DNA of 21,231 bases from an uncultured Bacteroidales bacterium (GTDB lineage: Bacteria; Bacteroidota; Bacteroidia; Bacteroidales; Paludibacteraceae), in assembly GCA_946184195.1 (NCBI GenBank), contig CAMHEP010000011.1, forward strand, positions 1 through 21,231, written 5' to 3'. Positions within the stretch are counted from its first letter, which is position 1, and each line of letters begins with the position of its first letter. Of this stretch, positions 13,489 to 21,231 are shown piece after piece. Both the position numbers and the translations under genes were made by a program. The notes below the pieces were generated by a model. That model did not search any database and was not told the DNA's origin. It saw only the letters and a list, made by a program, of their open reading frames with translations.

Positions 13489-16400
13489 ATGAAATACAAT
13501 AGATTTATCATTCTTCTCGCGACATTTGTCTGCACCCTTCCGTCCTTGGCTGACCGACGAGTGGAAGGAACGGTCATTGACGGAGTATTCCCCGATGAAG
13601 CGCTCATGGGAGCCAGTGTCAAGGTCCCAAGTACCAATATCGGTACCATCACCGATATGGACGGACATTTCGAACTCATGGTGCCCGATAATGCCAAAGT
13701 CGTTGAGATATCGTTCGTCGGATATCAGACTGTCATGGTCAATTGCCAATCGGACGCTCCTATACGTATCACGCTCAAAGAGGATGTGGCTCAGATGGAC
13801 GAATTGGTTGTTATCGGTTATGGTACGATGAAGAAATCAGACCTGACTGGTACGGTAGCTCAAGTCAAAGGCGATGAACTGGTGACAGCAGGACAGGTGG
13901 ACCTCACACGTTCGCTGCAAGGCAAGATGGCAGGGGTGGAGGTGCAGCAAAGCGATGGTACCCCGGGCGGTGGCATGTCTATCACCGTTCGTGGTGCCAA
14001 CTCCTTCTCTACCACAACGCAACCCCTTTACGTCATCGACGGAGTCCCCTACGAATCCGGTACTACACCCGCTAACGGTATTGGAGAGGGCAACACAAGC
14101 AGTAACCCGCTGGCGAATATCAACCCCCACGATATTGAGTCCATGGAGGTTCTCAAGGATGCTTCGGCTACGGCTATCTATGGTTCACGTGGCGCTAACG
14201 GCGTGGTGCTCATCACTACCAAACGAGGTAAGACGGGAAAGGTCAACGTGGAGGTTAGCGCTAACTTTGGTGTGCAGCAGGTGACGAAGAAGATGCCTAT
14301 GCTCTCTGCTCCTGATTATGCACGCTATGTCAATGAGCAATATGACAACGACCGCTATTACATGGGATTATCCTCCGACCGTGTGCCCTATTCCGGTACA
14401 TGGGGACACCCCTACGTGGATGGTGTGATGCTTACCACGGGCGGTGTCTATACGGGTTCACCCGAGGACTATGAGAATCCGGGAGAACATGTCGATGAAC
14501 ATGGTTGTCGAACCATGCTGGGAGCCTCCGATTGGCAAGACGAGATATTCCGCACCGCCTTTACCCAAGACTACAATATCAGCGTCTCAGGAGGAAGTGA
14601 CAAAGGATGGTACCTCATCTCCGGTAACTATGCCAACCAACAGGGTATCATCCGCAACTCCGGCTACGAGCGTTATTCGGTACGTGCTAACCTCGGCATC
14701 CATGCAACCCGCTGGCTTGAGATAGGAACGAATACCTCGTTCACGGTCTCCACAACCAACTTTGCCAATACACTTGACTACAACACTTCTGTTATACGTT
14801 CCGCACTGATTTTCCCTGTTACCTATGGACCCGATATGGATACGCAGGAGCAGGATGAACTTAACTGGCTGGCATCTAACCCTGCAGCCTATGTTCGTAC
14901 TACCAAGGACCAGCTCAAGGGCATCAGTGTCTTCTCGTCATCGTATGTCGAATTGACCTTCACGCCATATCTCAAGTTCCGCCAGAATCTGGGAATCGGT
15001 TATAACGACAATCACCGCGGTTCATATGTGGGACGGCATACCTACGAGGGACGTGTACCTACAGCGGGTAAAGCCTCCCGGTCTACCGGTATATGGCGTT
15101 CACTCTCCGGCGAAAGTATCCTCACCTACGACCAGCGTTTCGGATCGGATCACCATATCAATGTGATGGGAGCTTTCTCTATTGAGGAGGGGGCTTGGGA
15201 TAATTTCAGCCAGACTTATTGGGGATTCCCTGATGATGAGACGCAGGATAATAACATGGAGCGTGCCCTCTATTCGGGCACACCAACATCCGATAATGGC
15301 AAGCAACGGCTACTATCCTTCCTTGCCCGTGCCAATTATACACTCATGGACCGCTATCTCTTCACGGCATCGGTACGTACCGATGGGTCTAGTAAGTTCC
15401 TCTCACGCAATAAATGGGCAACTTTCCTATCCGGTGCCTTCGCATGGCGTATGAGTGAAGAGCCATGGTTGAAGCCGCTGGGTATATTCGATAATTTCAA
15501 GTGGCGCGTCTCCTATGGCGAGACGGGTAATCAGGGTATCGGTTCCTACCGTACTCTGAGTTTTATGGACGTGGCTAACTATCCTTTTGGCGGTGCTACC
15601 GCCAGTGGTATGGCAATGGTCACATGGCGCGGACCCGTAGATGAGGACCTCCGATGGGAAACGACCGCTCAGGTAAATGCCGGTGTCGACATAGCGGTAC
15701 TTAATGGCCGATTGAGTCTCACGGCTGACTATTACTTCAAGAAAACACGCGACCTGCTACAAGCTGTGCAGATACCCTCGTCAACGGGATTTACCAACAT
15801 GCTTACCAACAAAGGGCATGTCATTAACCAAGGGCTTGAACTCACCCTTTCGGGTAAACCCATCGCTACCAAGGACTGGCATTGGTCCGTAGATGTCACT
15901 TTCTCGCTCAACCGCAATCGCATAGGCGGCTTGGACGGCGACCAATTCGCGACGGCGCTTTGGTCAGGTGTAGACAATGTGTTCATCCAGCGTAACGGAC
16001 TGCCCATCGGCGCTGTATACGGCTATGTGGAGGATGGTTTTTATAATAACCTGAGCGAAGTGCGTGCCGACCCGCAGTATGTCAACGCTACGGATGCCGT
16101 AGCCTTGAGCATGGTGGGAGAGATACGCTATCGGGATGTTAACAAAGACGGACTCATTAATGAACAGGACCGTGTCGTTATAGGGGATGTCAATCCCGTC
16201 TTCAGCGGTGCTCTGGCTACTGAACTGCGCTGGCGGGATCTGAGCCTGAAGATTTCGTTCGTCGGCAGTTACGGCAACGACATTGTCAATGGTAACCTCA
16301 TGGACATCAAACTGGCTAACCAGGGTAATATCACCTACGATGCCTATCTCACGCGCTGGACACCCTCTAACTACGAGAACGCACAATGGCCTAAGGCAAC

Positions 16401-16686
16401 GTCTGGTTACCAGCGTACCTACCGTTTCTCCAATCGGTATATCGAGGACGCTTCCTATCTCCGCATGAAAGACCTCTCCCTCTCGTATAACCTGCGCCAA
16501 CCATTCCGAGGCATGGACCATATACTATTTGGCTTCACCGTGACGAATGTTTTCACACTATCCAAATATTCCGGCTACGACCCCAATGTCAATGCCTTCG
16601 GCGGCGACTCGTCACGTCGTGGAGTGGACGTATATGCATACCCTTTGAGTCGAACCTTTGCGTTCTCTATCACGTGCGCTTTCTAA
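13489..16686 (+). CDS. susC: SusC-like TonB-dependent outer-membrane transporter
   Basis: A 1065-residue SusC-family receptor that imports oligosaccharides across the outer membrane using TonB energy, as a complex with SusD. It has a signal peptide to about residue 21. The CarboxypepD-reg-like (beta-sandwich) domain covers about 24-98 (VEGTVIDG, GTITDMDGHFEL, SFVGYQ). The TonB-box region has the SusC signature DELVVIGYGTMKKSDLTGTV at 104-123. The plug domain contains PGGGMSITVRGANS and PLYVIDGVPY, then the conserved IESMEVLKDASATAIYGSRG near 216-235. The remainder is the 22-strand barrel, ending in aromatic FSITCAF. Length is normal. It starts 17 nt after the module protein, and its stop lies 4-13 nt before the susD start. 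The predicted cargo, manno- or galactomanno-oligosaccharides, is inferred from the GH26 and GH36 neighbours. Confidence 0.96.
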   Translation: MKYNRFIILLATFVCTLPSLADRRVEGTVIDGVFPDEALMGASVKVPSTNIGTITDMDGHFELMVPDNAKVVEISFVGYQTVMVNCQSDAPIRITLKEDVAQMDELVVIGYGTMKKSDLTGTVAQVKGDELVTAGQVDLTRSLQGKMAGVEVQQSDGTPGGGMSITVRGANSFSTTTQPLYVIDGVPYESGTTPANGIGEGNTSSNPLANINPHDIESMEVLKDASATAIYGSRGANGVVLITTKRGKTGKVNVEVSANFGVQQVTKKMPMLSAPDYARYVNEQYDNDRYYMGLSSDRVPYSGTWGHPYVDGVMLTTGGVYTGSPEDYENPGEHVDEHGCRTMLGASDWQDEIFRTAFTQDYNISVSGGSDKGWYLISGNYANQQGIIRNSGYERYSVRANLGIHATRWLEIGTNTSFTVSTTNFANTLDYNTSVIRSALIFPVTYGPDMDTQEQDELNWLASNPAAYVRTTKDQLKGISVFSSSYVELTFTPYLKFRQNLGIGYNDNHRGSYVGRHTYEGRVPTAGKASRSTGIWRSLSGESILTYDQRFGSDHHINVMGAFSIEEGAWDNFSQTYWGFPDDETQDNNMERALYSGTPTSDNGKQRLLSFLARANYTLMDRYLFTASVRTDGSSKFLSRNKWATFLSGAFAWRMSEEPWLKPLGIFDNFKWRVSYGETGNQGIGSYRTLSFMDVANYPFGGATASGMAMVTWRGPVDEDLRWETTAQVNAGVDIAVLNGRLSLTADYYFKKTRDLLQAVQIPSSTGFTNMLTNKGHVINQGLELTLSGKPIATKDWHWSVDVTFSLNRNRIGGLDGDQFATALWSGVDNVFIQRNGLPIGAVYGYVEDGFYNNLSEVRADPQYVNATDAVALSMVGEIRYRDVNKDGLINEQDRVVIGDVNPVFSGALATELRWRDLSLKISFVGSYGNDIVNGNLMDIKLANQGNITYDAYLTRWTPSNYENAQWPKATSGYQRTYRFSNRYIEDASYLRMKDLSLSYNLRQPFRGMDHILFGFTVTNVFTLSKYSGYDPNVNAFGGDSSRRGVDVYAYPLSRTFAFSITCAF

Positions 16687-16690
16687 AACA

Positions 16691-18448
16691 ATGACAACTA
16701 TGAAACAGAGATTATTACACCATTATCTTTTCCTGCTTGCTCTGGTAGCATGTTTCGCTATGACAGGCTGCTCTTTTCTGGAGGAGAAACCAACCTCTAA
16801 TATCACCGTTGATCAGATAGAGGATAGCCCTACCGGTGCGGCGTTACTCGTTACAGGAGTATACTCCAACTGGCTATACGATATGTTTTGCTGGGGGTTC
16901 TTCCCCAAGGTCATCGAGATGGATAACGACTATATATCAGGTCCGGATTGGCTCTTCGGCTACATAGGATCGGGTAACTTCAATGGTGAGGATGCTACGG
17001 AGAAACTATGGACAGGTCCCTATAACCTCATCAACGATGCCAATATCGCCATACGACGTATCAACGGTATGCAGAATCTGACCACGGCTCAACGTGATAA
17101 CGCCGTCGGCGAGGTGCTCTTCCAGAAAGCGTTCGCCTATTTCCTCCTTGTGCGTGCCTTTGGTCCCGTGCCTTGGTTGGATGAAGATGTTACGTCTTCC
17201 GGTGTCTACCACCAGCCGCGTGCATCCGTCCATGACATATATGGTCATATTATCGCTATGCTTACAGAGGCTAATCGTAAAATGTATCGCATGGGTGATA
17301 GCGGTTATCAGAAAGGGCATGTATCTGCCGGCTCGGCAGCAGGCATGCTCGCCAAAGTATATGCCACTATGGCTGCAGGAGCCATGCCCGCAGGTACACC
17401 CATAACCGTTAAGACAGGTGCACCCTATATAGTCGCCATGGCTCCCGACGGGCATGAGGTCAAGATATGCCGCGAACCTACGGCACAGACCTTCCGTAAA
17501 ATTGCAGTGGAAGGCTATACCTTCGATGCGGATACTTGCTGGCAGCGTGCCTACGAGTGGGCACAACGTGTCATGGGGGGAACCTATGGTACGTACACCC
17601 TGCTACCCTATGACCAACTATGGAAACGCGCTTCACGTGACGAATCGGAGTTTATGTGGGCGGTGCGTTCTGTATGCAACGATATGAAATACCGCACATC
17701 TGTCCATACTCAGTTCTCCGGTTATAAGAAAAGTGCTGACAGCGAGTTCCTCGCCTCGGGCGGATGGGTAGGAAATACCTATAACTGGTATGCGCTCTTC
17801 GACTCAATCGACTATCGTATCACTCGTGGCGTACGTCATTTCTGGCGCTATACATCACAGGAGAGTTACAACGGCTGTTTCTATTATCCCCAATCGTGGT
17901 CTGTTCGCGTCACCGGTAAGGATGCTTATGGCGTAGAGATTCGTCAACCGGACTCTATTTATATGGCAACCGGTTATAGCTACCAATATTCCACCGATGC
18001 TCAGTGCCTCGCTTTCACCACTAAATATGATGACGTGGAGGATGTCGCTACCGAGTATGCCGATTCCAACTATCCTTTTTTACGCTATGCCGATGTGGTG
18101 CTTCTTTGCGCCGAGGCAGCTAACGAATTGGGTAAAAACGATAGTGCGCGAATATGTCTCAATATGGTGCGTGAGCGCAGCAATGCCACCTTGCTGGCTG
18201 CTAACGATACACGTGATGCCATGCGCTCACTCATTATCGAGGAACGTGCTAAGGAACTGGCATGTGAGGGAGACCGTCGTTGGGACCTTGTCCGCTGGGG
18301 TATTTACTTGGATGCTATGAATGCTATCGGAGGCTATGACGACGGAGGTGTCAACAAGAATCGCTACCGCCGAAATCTTCTCTTCCCCATCCCTAAAGCG
18401 GAGATAGATGCTAACCCCTATATACAAACCAATAATTTCGGATGGTAA
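16691..18448 (+). CDS. susD: SusD-like glycan-binding lipoprotein (RagB/SusD family)
   Basis: A surface lipoprotein of 585 residues that closes over SusC as a lid and binds the oligosaccharide before import. An in-frame frame extends back to 16658 inside susC, but ATG at 16691 or 16700 gives the proper signal peptide (MKQRLLHHYLFLLALVAC) with lipobox MTGC. I chose 16691; 16700 is equally good. Family features include the EEKPT start after the cysteine, an N-terminal helical TPR-like region with LWTGPYNLINDANIAI and FQKAFAYFLLVRAFGPVPW, and the C-terminal SusD signature with YPFLRYADVVLLCAEAAN, ERAKELACEGDRRWDLVRWG and LLFPIPKAEIDANP near the end. Length is slightly above the common 500-560. 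It is directly coupled to susC upstream, and the next lipoprotein gene starts 1 nt after its stop. Confidence 0.95.
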   Translation: MTTMKQRLLHHYLFLLALVACFAMTGCSFLEEKPTSNITVDQIEDSPTGAALLVTGVYSNWLYDMFCWGFFPKVIEMDNDYISGPDWLFGYIGSGNFNGEDATEKLWTGPYNLINDANIAIRRINGMQNLTTAQRDNAVGEVLFQKAFAYFLLVRAFGPVPWLDEDVTSSGVYHQPRASVHDIYGHIIAMLTEANRKMYRMGDSGYQKGHVSAGSAAGMLAKVYATMAAGAMPAGTPITVKTGAPYIVAMAPDGHEVKICREPTAQTFRKIAVEGYTFDADTCWQRAYEWAQRVMGGTYGTYTLLPYDQLWKRASRDESEFMWAVRSVCNDMKYRTSVHTQFSGYKKSADSEFLASGGWVGNTYNWYALFDSIDYRITRGVRHFWRYTSQESYNGCFYYPQSWSVRVTGKDAYGVEIRQPDSIYMATGYSYQYSTDAQCLAFTTKYDDVEDVATEYADSNYPFLRYADVVLLCAEAANELGKNDSARICLNMVRERSNATLLAANDTRDAMRSLIIEERAKELACEGDRRWDLVRWGIYLDAMNAIGGYDDGGVNKNRYRRNLLFPIPKAEIDANPYIQTNNFGW

Positions 18449-18449
18449 A

Positions 18450-19652
18450 ATGAAAAAGATTGTATTAGCTCTCCTCATACTCGTCAGCCTGAACGGCTGC
18501 CGTGACATACGCGAATTGGATAAAGGTGTTGTGGACAATTACACGAATAACGGTGCACCTGTTATCACCGCTGTCTATTATGTAGGTGATACTCTCACGG
18601 CTCTTACTTCCGTCAGACCGAAGTCATTTATCCGTATCGAGGGACGCAACTTAGCGTCAGCTACGCGTATTAACATAGGCGGTATAGAGATACCGCTGCG
18701 TACCCATGCCTTCACCGAGGCACAATATGCTGTCGTGCAGATTCCCGATATCATCCCCGTTCACACGACGAGCGAGTTGCTTTATGTTACCGCTGAGGGT
18801 ACTATGCATTATCCGCTCACACTCTCCATCCCTGCACTTCAACTGTATGGACTCATGAACGAGTTTGTCTTTGCCGGTAGCGAAGTGCGTCTCAATGGTA
18901 AATACTTCGAGACCTACGGTTTTGGTGACTCCACTCGAGTCCGGATGATACTGCGTCATGCAGATAGCGGCTATGAACAACGTATATATGCCGACTCTTG
19001 TTTGGGCGATTATTGCGCTATACATATACCGCGTGACTGTCCCGATAACAGCCGTCTTTTTGTGATCTGGCAGTCTACACAAGGGGAGCAAACCCGTATA
19101 TTGCCTTTTCGTCCCAACGAACATCTACTCTTGGGCAATTTTGACCTCACGGATGGTGGGAACAAGGACTATGTAACTGATGGTTCGCATAGCGGAGACC
19201 CGGGATGGCTTGGGTATAAATACTGGCGCTACTGTCGTCAACAGTCTCAATGGAATTGGTTCGATACACATTGGCGCTTCCGTTGGCAGGAGGCGGACGC
19301 TACGGCGCACCCCGAGAACTACTACCTATGCTTTGAGGTCTTGACGGAGGCTAAGCATCCTTTCTATCGACAAACTGACGATAGTGGCAACCCCATCGGC
19401 GGAGGATACATGTTTAATTTGGCTGACTGTGGCAATGTACAGTTCGACCCGGTCGGTATGGGCGTGCAGAATACTGCCGGAAAGTGGGTTACCATACGTA
19501 TGCCGTTACGTGACCTCGTTGCAGGTAAGTCCCTTCCTACCGTCGGGACATCGGTGGAAATCAACTTTATCTGCCAACCCAATACGGGGGATTGGGACTG
19601 TGATCACAGCTTCGGACAATTTCGTATTGAACCTATCTTATACAACGACTAA
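18450..19652 (+). CDS. Surface glycan-binding lipoprotein with TIG domains (SusE-position SGBP)
   Basis: A 400-residue lipoprotein from ATG 18450, one nucleotide after the susD stop. An earlier in-frame ATG at 18408 lies inside susD and lacks a signal, so I reject it. The signal is MKKIVLALLILVSLNGC with C17 lipidated. An IPT/TIG immunoglobulin-like domain at about 37-127 (APVITAVYY, FIRIEGRNL, INIGGIEIPL) is followed by a second TIG-like domain at about 129-220 (VRLNGKYFETYGFGD). A C-terminal domain of about 170 residues (NFDLTDGGNKDYV, WFDTHWRFRW, GYMFNLADCG, FGQFRIEPIL) resembles the xyloglucan-binding domain of Bacteroides SGBP-B-type proteins. Several exposed tryptophans (W203-GWLGYKYW region and WNWFDTHW) could form the binding platform. 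As in other PULs, it would present polysaccharide at the surface. Ligand mannan or galactomannan is inferred from context. Confidence 0.85.
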   Translation: MKKIVLALLILVSLNGCRDIRELDKGVVDNYTNNGAPVITAVYYVGDTLTALTSVRPKSFIRIEGRNLASATRINIGGIEIPLRTHAFTEAQYAVVQIPDIIPVHTTSELLYVTAEGTMHYPLTLSIPALQLYGLMNEFVFAGSEVRLNGKYFETYGFGDSTRVRMILRHADSGYEQRIYADSCLGDYCAIHIPRDCPDNSRLFVIWQSTQGEQTRILPFRPNEHLLLGNFDLTDGGNKDYVTDGSHSGDPGWLGYKYWRYCRQQSQWNWFDTHWRFRWQEADATAHPENYYLCFEVLTEAKHPFYRQTDDSGNPIGGGYMFNLADCGNVQFDPVGMGVQNTAGKWVTIRMPLRDLVAGKSLPTVGTSVEINFICQPNTGDWDCDHSFGQFRIEPILYND

Positions 19653-19666
19653 TCTTATTACGACTA

Positions 19667-21231
19667 ATGTATATGAAGAAGACCGTAATTTTAGTACTCT
19701 GTGTGACAAGTGTGCTACTATCTATCCATGCGCACCCCTATGAGTTGGAGACGCAAAATGCTAAAATACTCTTGGAAGCAGAGCAGGGAAAAGAGTTGAA
19801 ATGCCTCTATTTCGGCGACAAATCAGCCACCTATAAAGAGGCTGTCGTTTCGGGCATAAATGGGTGTGCTGCTTTGCCTGCCTTTGGTGATGTTGACATG
19901 ATACATCTGCCTGCCCTACAGGTGCAGCATGCTGATGGAGACCTTACTACACAGTTGCGTGTACAACGTGTGGAGCAGCGTAATGAGGATAGGTATACAG
20001 AACTTGTGGTGCATCTTAGTGATTCGGTACATCCCTTGTCCTTACGTGTCTATTATCGTGCCTATCATCATTCCCCTGTATTTGAGACTTGGACGGAGAT
20101 AGAACACCGCGAGAAACAACCCATTATCCTCAAACGCTATGATAGCGGTCACCTCTGTTGGGAACATACAACATCTGCTTACCTGCTACACTTACATGGC
20201 GACTGGGCTGCTGAGGCAGTGCCTACGATAGAACCCATCAATCGGGGCGTGAAGACCATCCGTAATACTGACGGAGCACGCAATGCACACCTTGATGCAC
20301 CAGAGGTGATGATTGGTCTGGACGGAAAACCTGAGGAACAGCATGGACGCGTTATTGGTGCAGCTCTATGCTGGAGCGGTAACTACGAGTTACGTACCAC
20401 ATTGGATAATGCAGGTACTACCCACCTGTATGCGGGTATTGACCCGCAAAGCAGCGAGTATGTGCTACTGCCTAAGACAACCTTCACTACACCCAAATTG
20501 GCGTTCGCATATTCCATGGAGGGCATGGGCGGCGTGAGCCGCGCTTTCCATAGTTGGGCACGCCATGAAAACATGCTTCACAACGGGGAGGATGTTAGAA
20601 ATATTCTGCTCAACTCATGGGAAGGTATCTATTTCGATATCACCGAGGAACGCATCGTGCGTATGATGGACGATATAGCTGGCTTTGGCGGAGAACTCTT
20701 TGTGATGGACGACGGCTGGTTCGGTGCTAAGTACCAGCGAAACAGCGACGATGCCGCATTGGGCGACTGGGTGGTCGATACCCGCAAACTGCCGAATGGA
20801 CTGAAAGCACTAACCGATGCCGCTAAAGAACGGCATATCAAGTTCGGTATCTGGATCGAACCCGAAGCGGTGAACACCACCTCCATGCTCTACGAACAGC
20901 ATCCCGATTGGGCATTACAGGTCAAAGGACGTGCACTCAAACTCGGACGTGGTGGCACTCAATTGGTGCTCGACATGACCAACCCCAAAGTGCAGGATTT
21001 TGTCTTTAACATGGTGGATGACTTACTCACTAAACACCCCGAAATCTCCTATATCAAATGGGATGCCAACGCCTCTATCCAGAACTGCGGTTCGCCCTAT
21101 CTGGATCAAACAGCGAAGCGGTCTAATAGTGCATACGGTCTGACTTCTAACCTCTATGTGGACTACCATCTGGGGCTGGTCAAGACGCTCGAACGCATCC
21201 GCGCCAAATACCCGAACGTGGTCATCCAGAA
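19667..21231 (+). CDS. GH36 alpha-galactosidase (3' end cut by window)
   Basis: A family 36 retaining alpha-galactosidase that would remove alpha-1,6-galactose from galactomannan or galactomanno-oligosaccharides; 521 codons are visible of an expected roughly 700-730. The start is ATG 19667 or 19673; both precede a Sec signal peptide (KKTVILVLCVTSVLLSIHA) without a good lipobox, so it is probably periplasmic. The N-terminal beta-supersandwich (to about residue 300) leads into the catalytic barrel, with LLNSWEGIYFD, FVMDDGWFG, LGDWVVD and the FGIWIEPE segment. It continues to YIKWDAN, whose aspartate (residue 466) is the nucleophile. The acid/base aspartate should lie further on, beyond the window edge. 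It follows the SGBP gene by 14 nt and is therefore cotranscribed. Together with GH26 it points to galactomannan as the substrate. Confidence 0.93.
   Translation, partial: MYMKKTVILVLCVTSVLLSIHAHPYELETQNAKILLEAEQGKELKCLYFGDKSATYKEAVVSGINGCAALPAFGDVDMIHLPALQVQHADGDLTTQLRVQRVEQRNEDRYTELVVHLSDSVHPLSLRVYYRAYHHSPVFETWTEIEHREKQPIILKRYDSGHLCWEHTTSAYLLHLHGDWAAEAVPTIEPINRGVKTIRNTDGARNAHLDAPEVMIGLDGKPEEQHGRVIGAALCWSGNYELRTTLDNAGTTHLYAGIDPQSSEYVLLPKTTFTTPKLAFAYSMEGMGGVSRAFHSWARHENMLHNGEDVRNILLNSWEGIYFDITEERIVRMMDDIAGFGGELFVMDDGWFGAKYQRNSDDAALGDWVVDTRKLPNGLKALTDAAKERHIKFGIWIEPEAVNTTSMLYEQHPDWALQVKGRALKLGRGGTQLVLDMTNPKVQDFVFNMVDDLLTKHPEISYIKWDANASIQNCGSPYLDQTAKRSNSAYGLTSNLYVDYHLGLVKTLERIRAKYPNVVIQ

Overview
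The window comes from a Bacteroidales genome, probably a Prevotella-like gut or rumen member. The evidence is a canonical SusC/SusD pair, promoters of the Bacteroidetes type (a TAnnTTTG -7 box with a TTTG -33 box about 20 nt upstream), AT-rich leaders with little Shine-Dalgarno signal, a propionate-type succinate CoA-transferase, and secreted proteins with Prevotella-style C-terminal tails. Species cannot be fixed from sequence alone.

Left part (1-5732, all minus strand): a tight housekeeping operon read right to left. It runs from an OPT-family oligopeptide transporter to class II fructose-bisphosphate aldolase, an acetyl-CoA hydrolase/succinate CoA-transferase, and the tRNA methylthiotransferase miaB, whose 3' end leaves the window. 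The last two genes overlap by 4 nt (ATGA).

Middle (5733-8456): the OPT promoter, then a tRNA-Leu(TAA) gene on the minus strand with its own promoter, a foldable trailer and a strong intrinsic terminator. Next come a GC-rich 11-bp tandem repeat and a two-gene plus-strand unit encoding an outer-membrane beta-barrel protein and an AraC-family regulator.

Right part (8457-21231, all plus strand, leaves the window): a polysaccharide utilisation locus (PUL) that looks built for beta-mannan or galactomannan. In order it has a secreted multi-module protein, a 46-residue peptide gene, a second secreted two-module protein, a GH26 endo-mannanase lipoprotein, a third secreted three-module protein, SusC, SusD, a TIG-domain surface glycan-binding lipoprotein, and a truncated GH36 alpha-galactosidase. 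GH26 would cut the mannan backbone at the surface, SusD and the binding lipoprotein would hold the glycan, SusC would import oligosaccharides, and GH36 would remove galactose side chains.

The most unusual content is a diverged module of about 105 residues, present seven times across three secreted proteins of this PUL (2+2+3 copies) and absent from the GH26 enzyme itself. I read it as a beta-sandwich carbohydrate-binding-like module supplied in trans. The small MKKxY-x-P peptide between two of these proteins belongs to a type often left unannotated in Bacteroidales.
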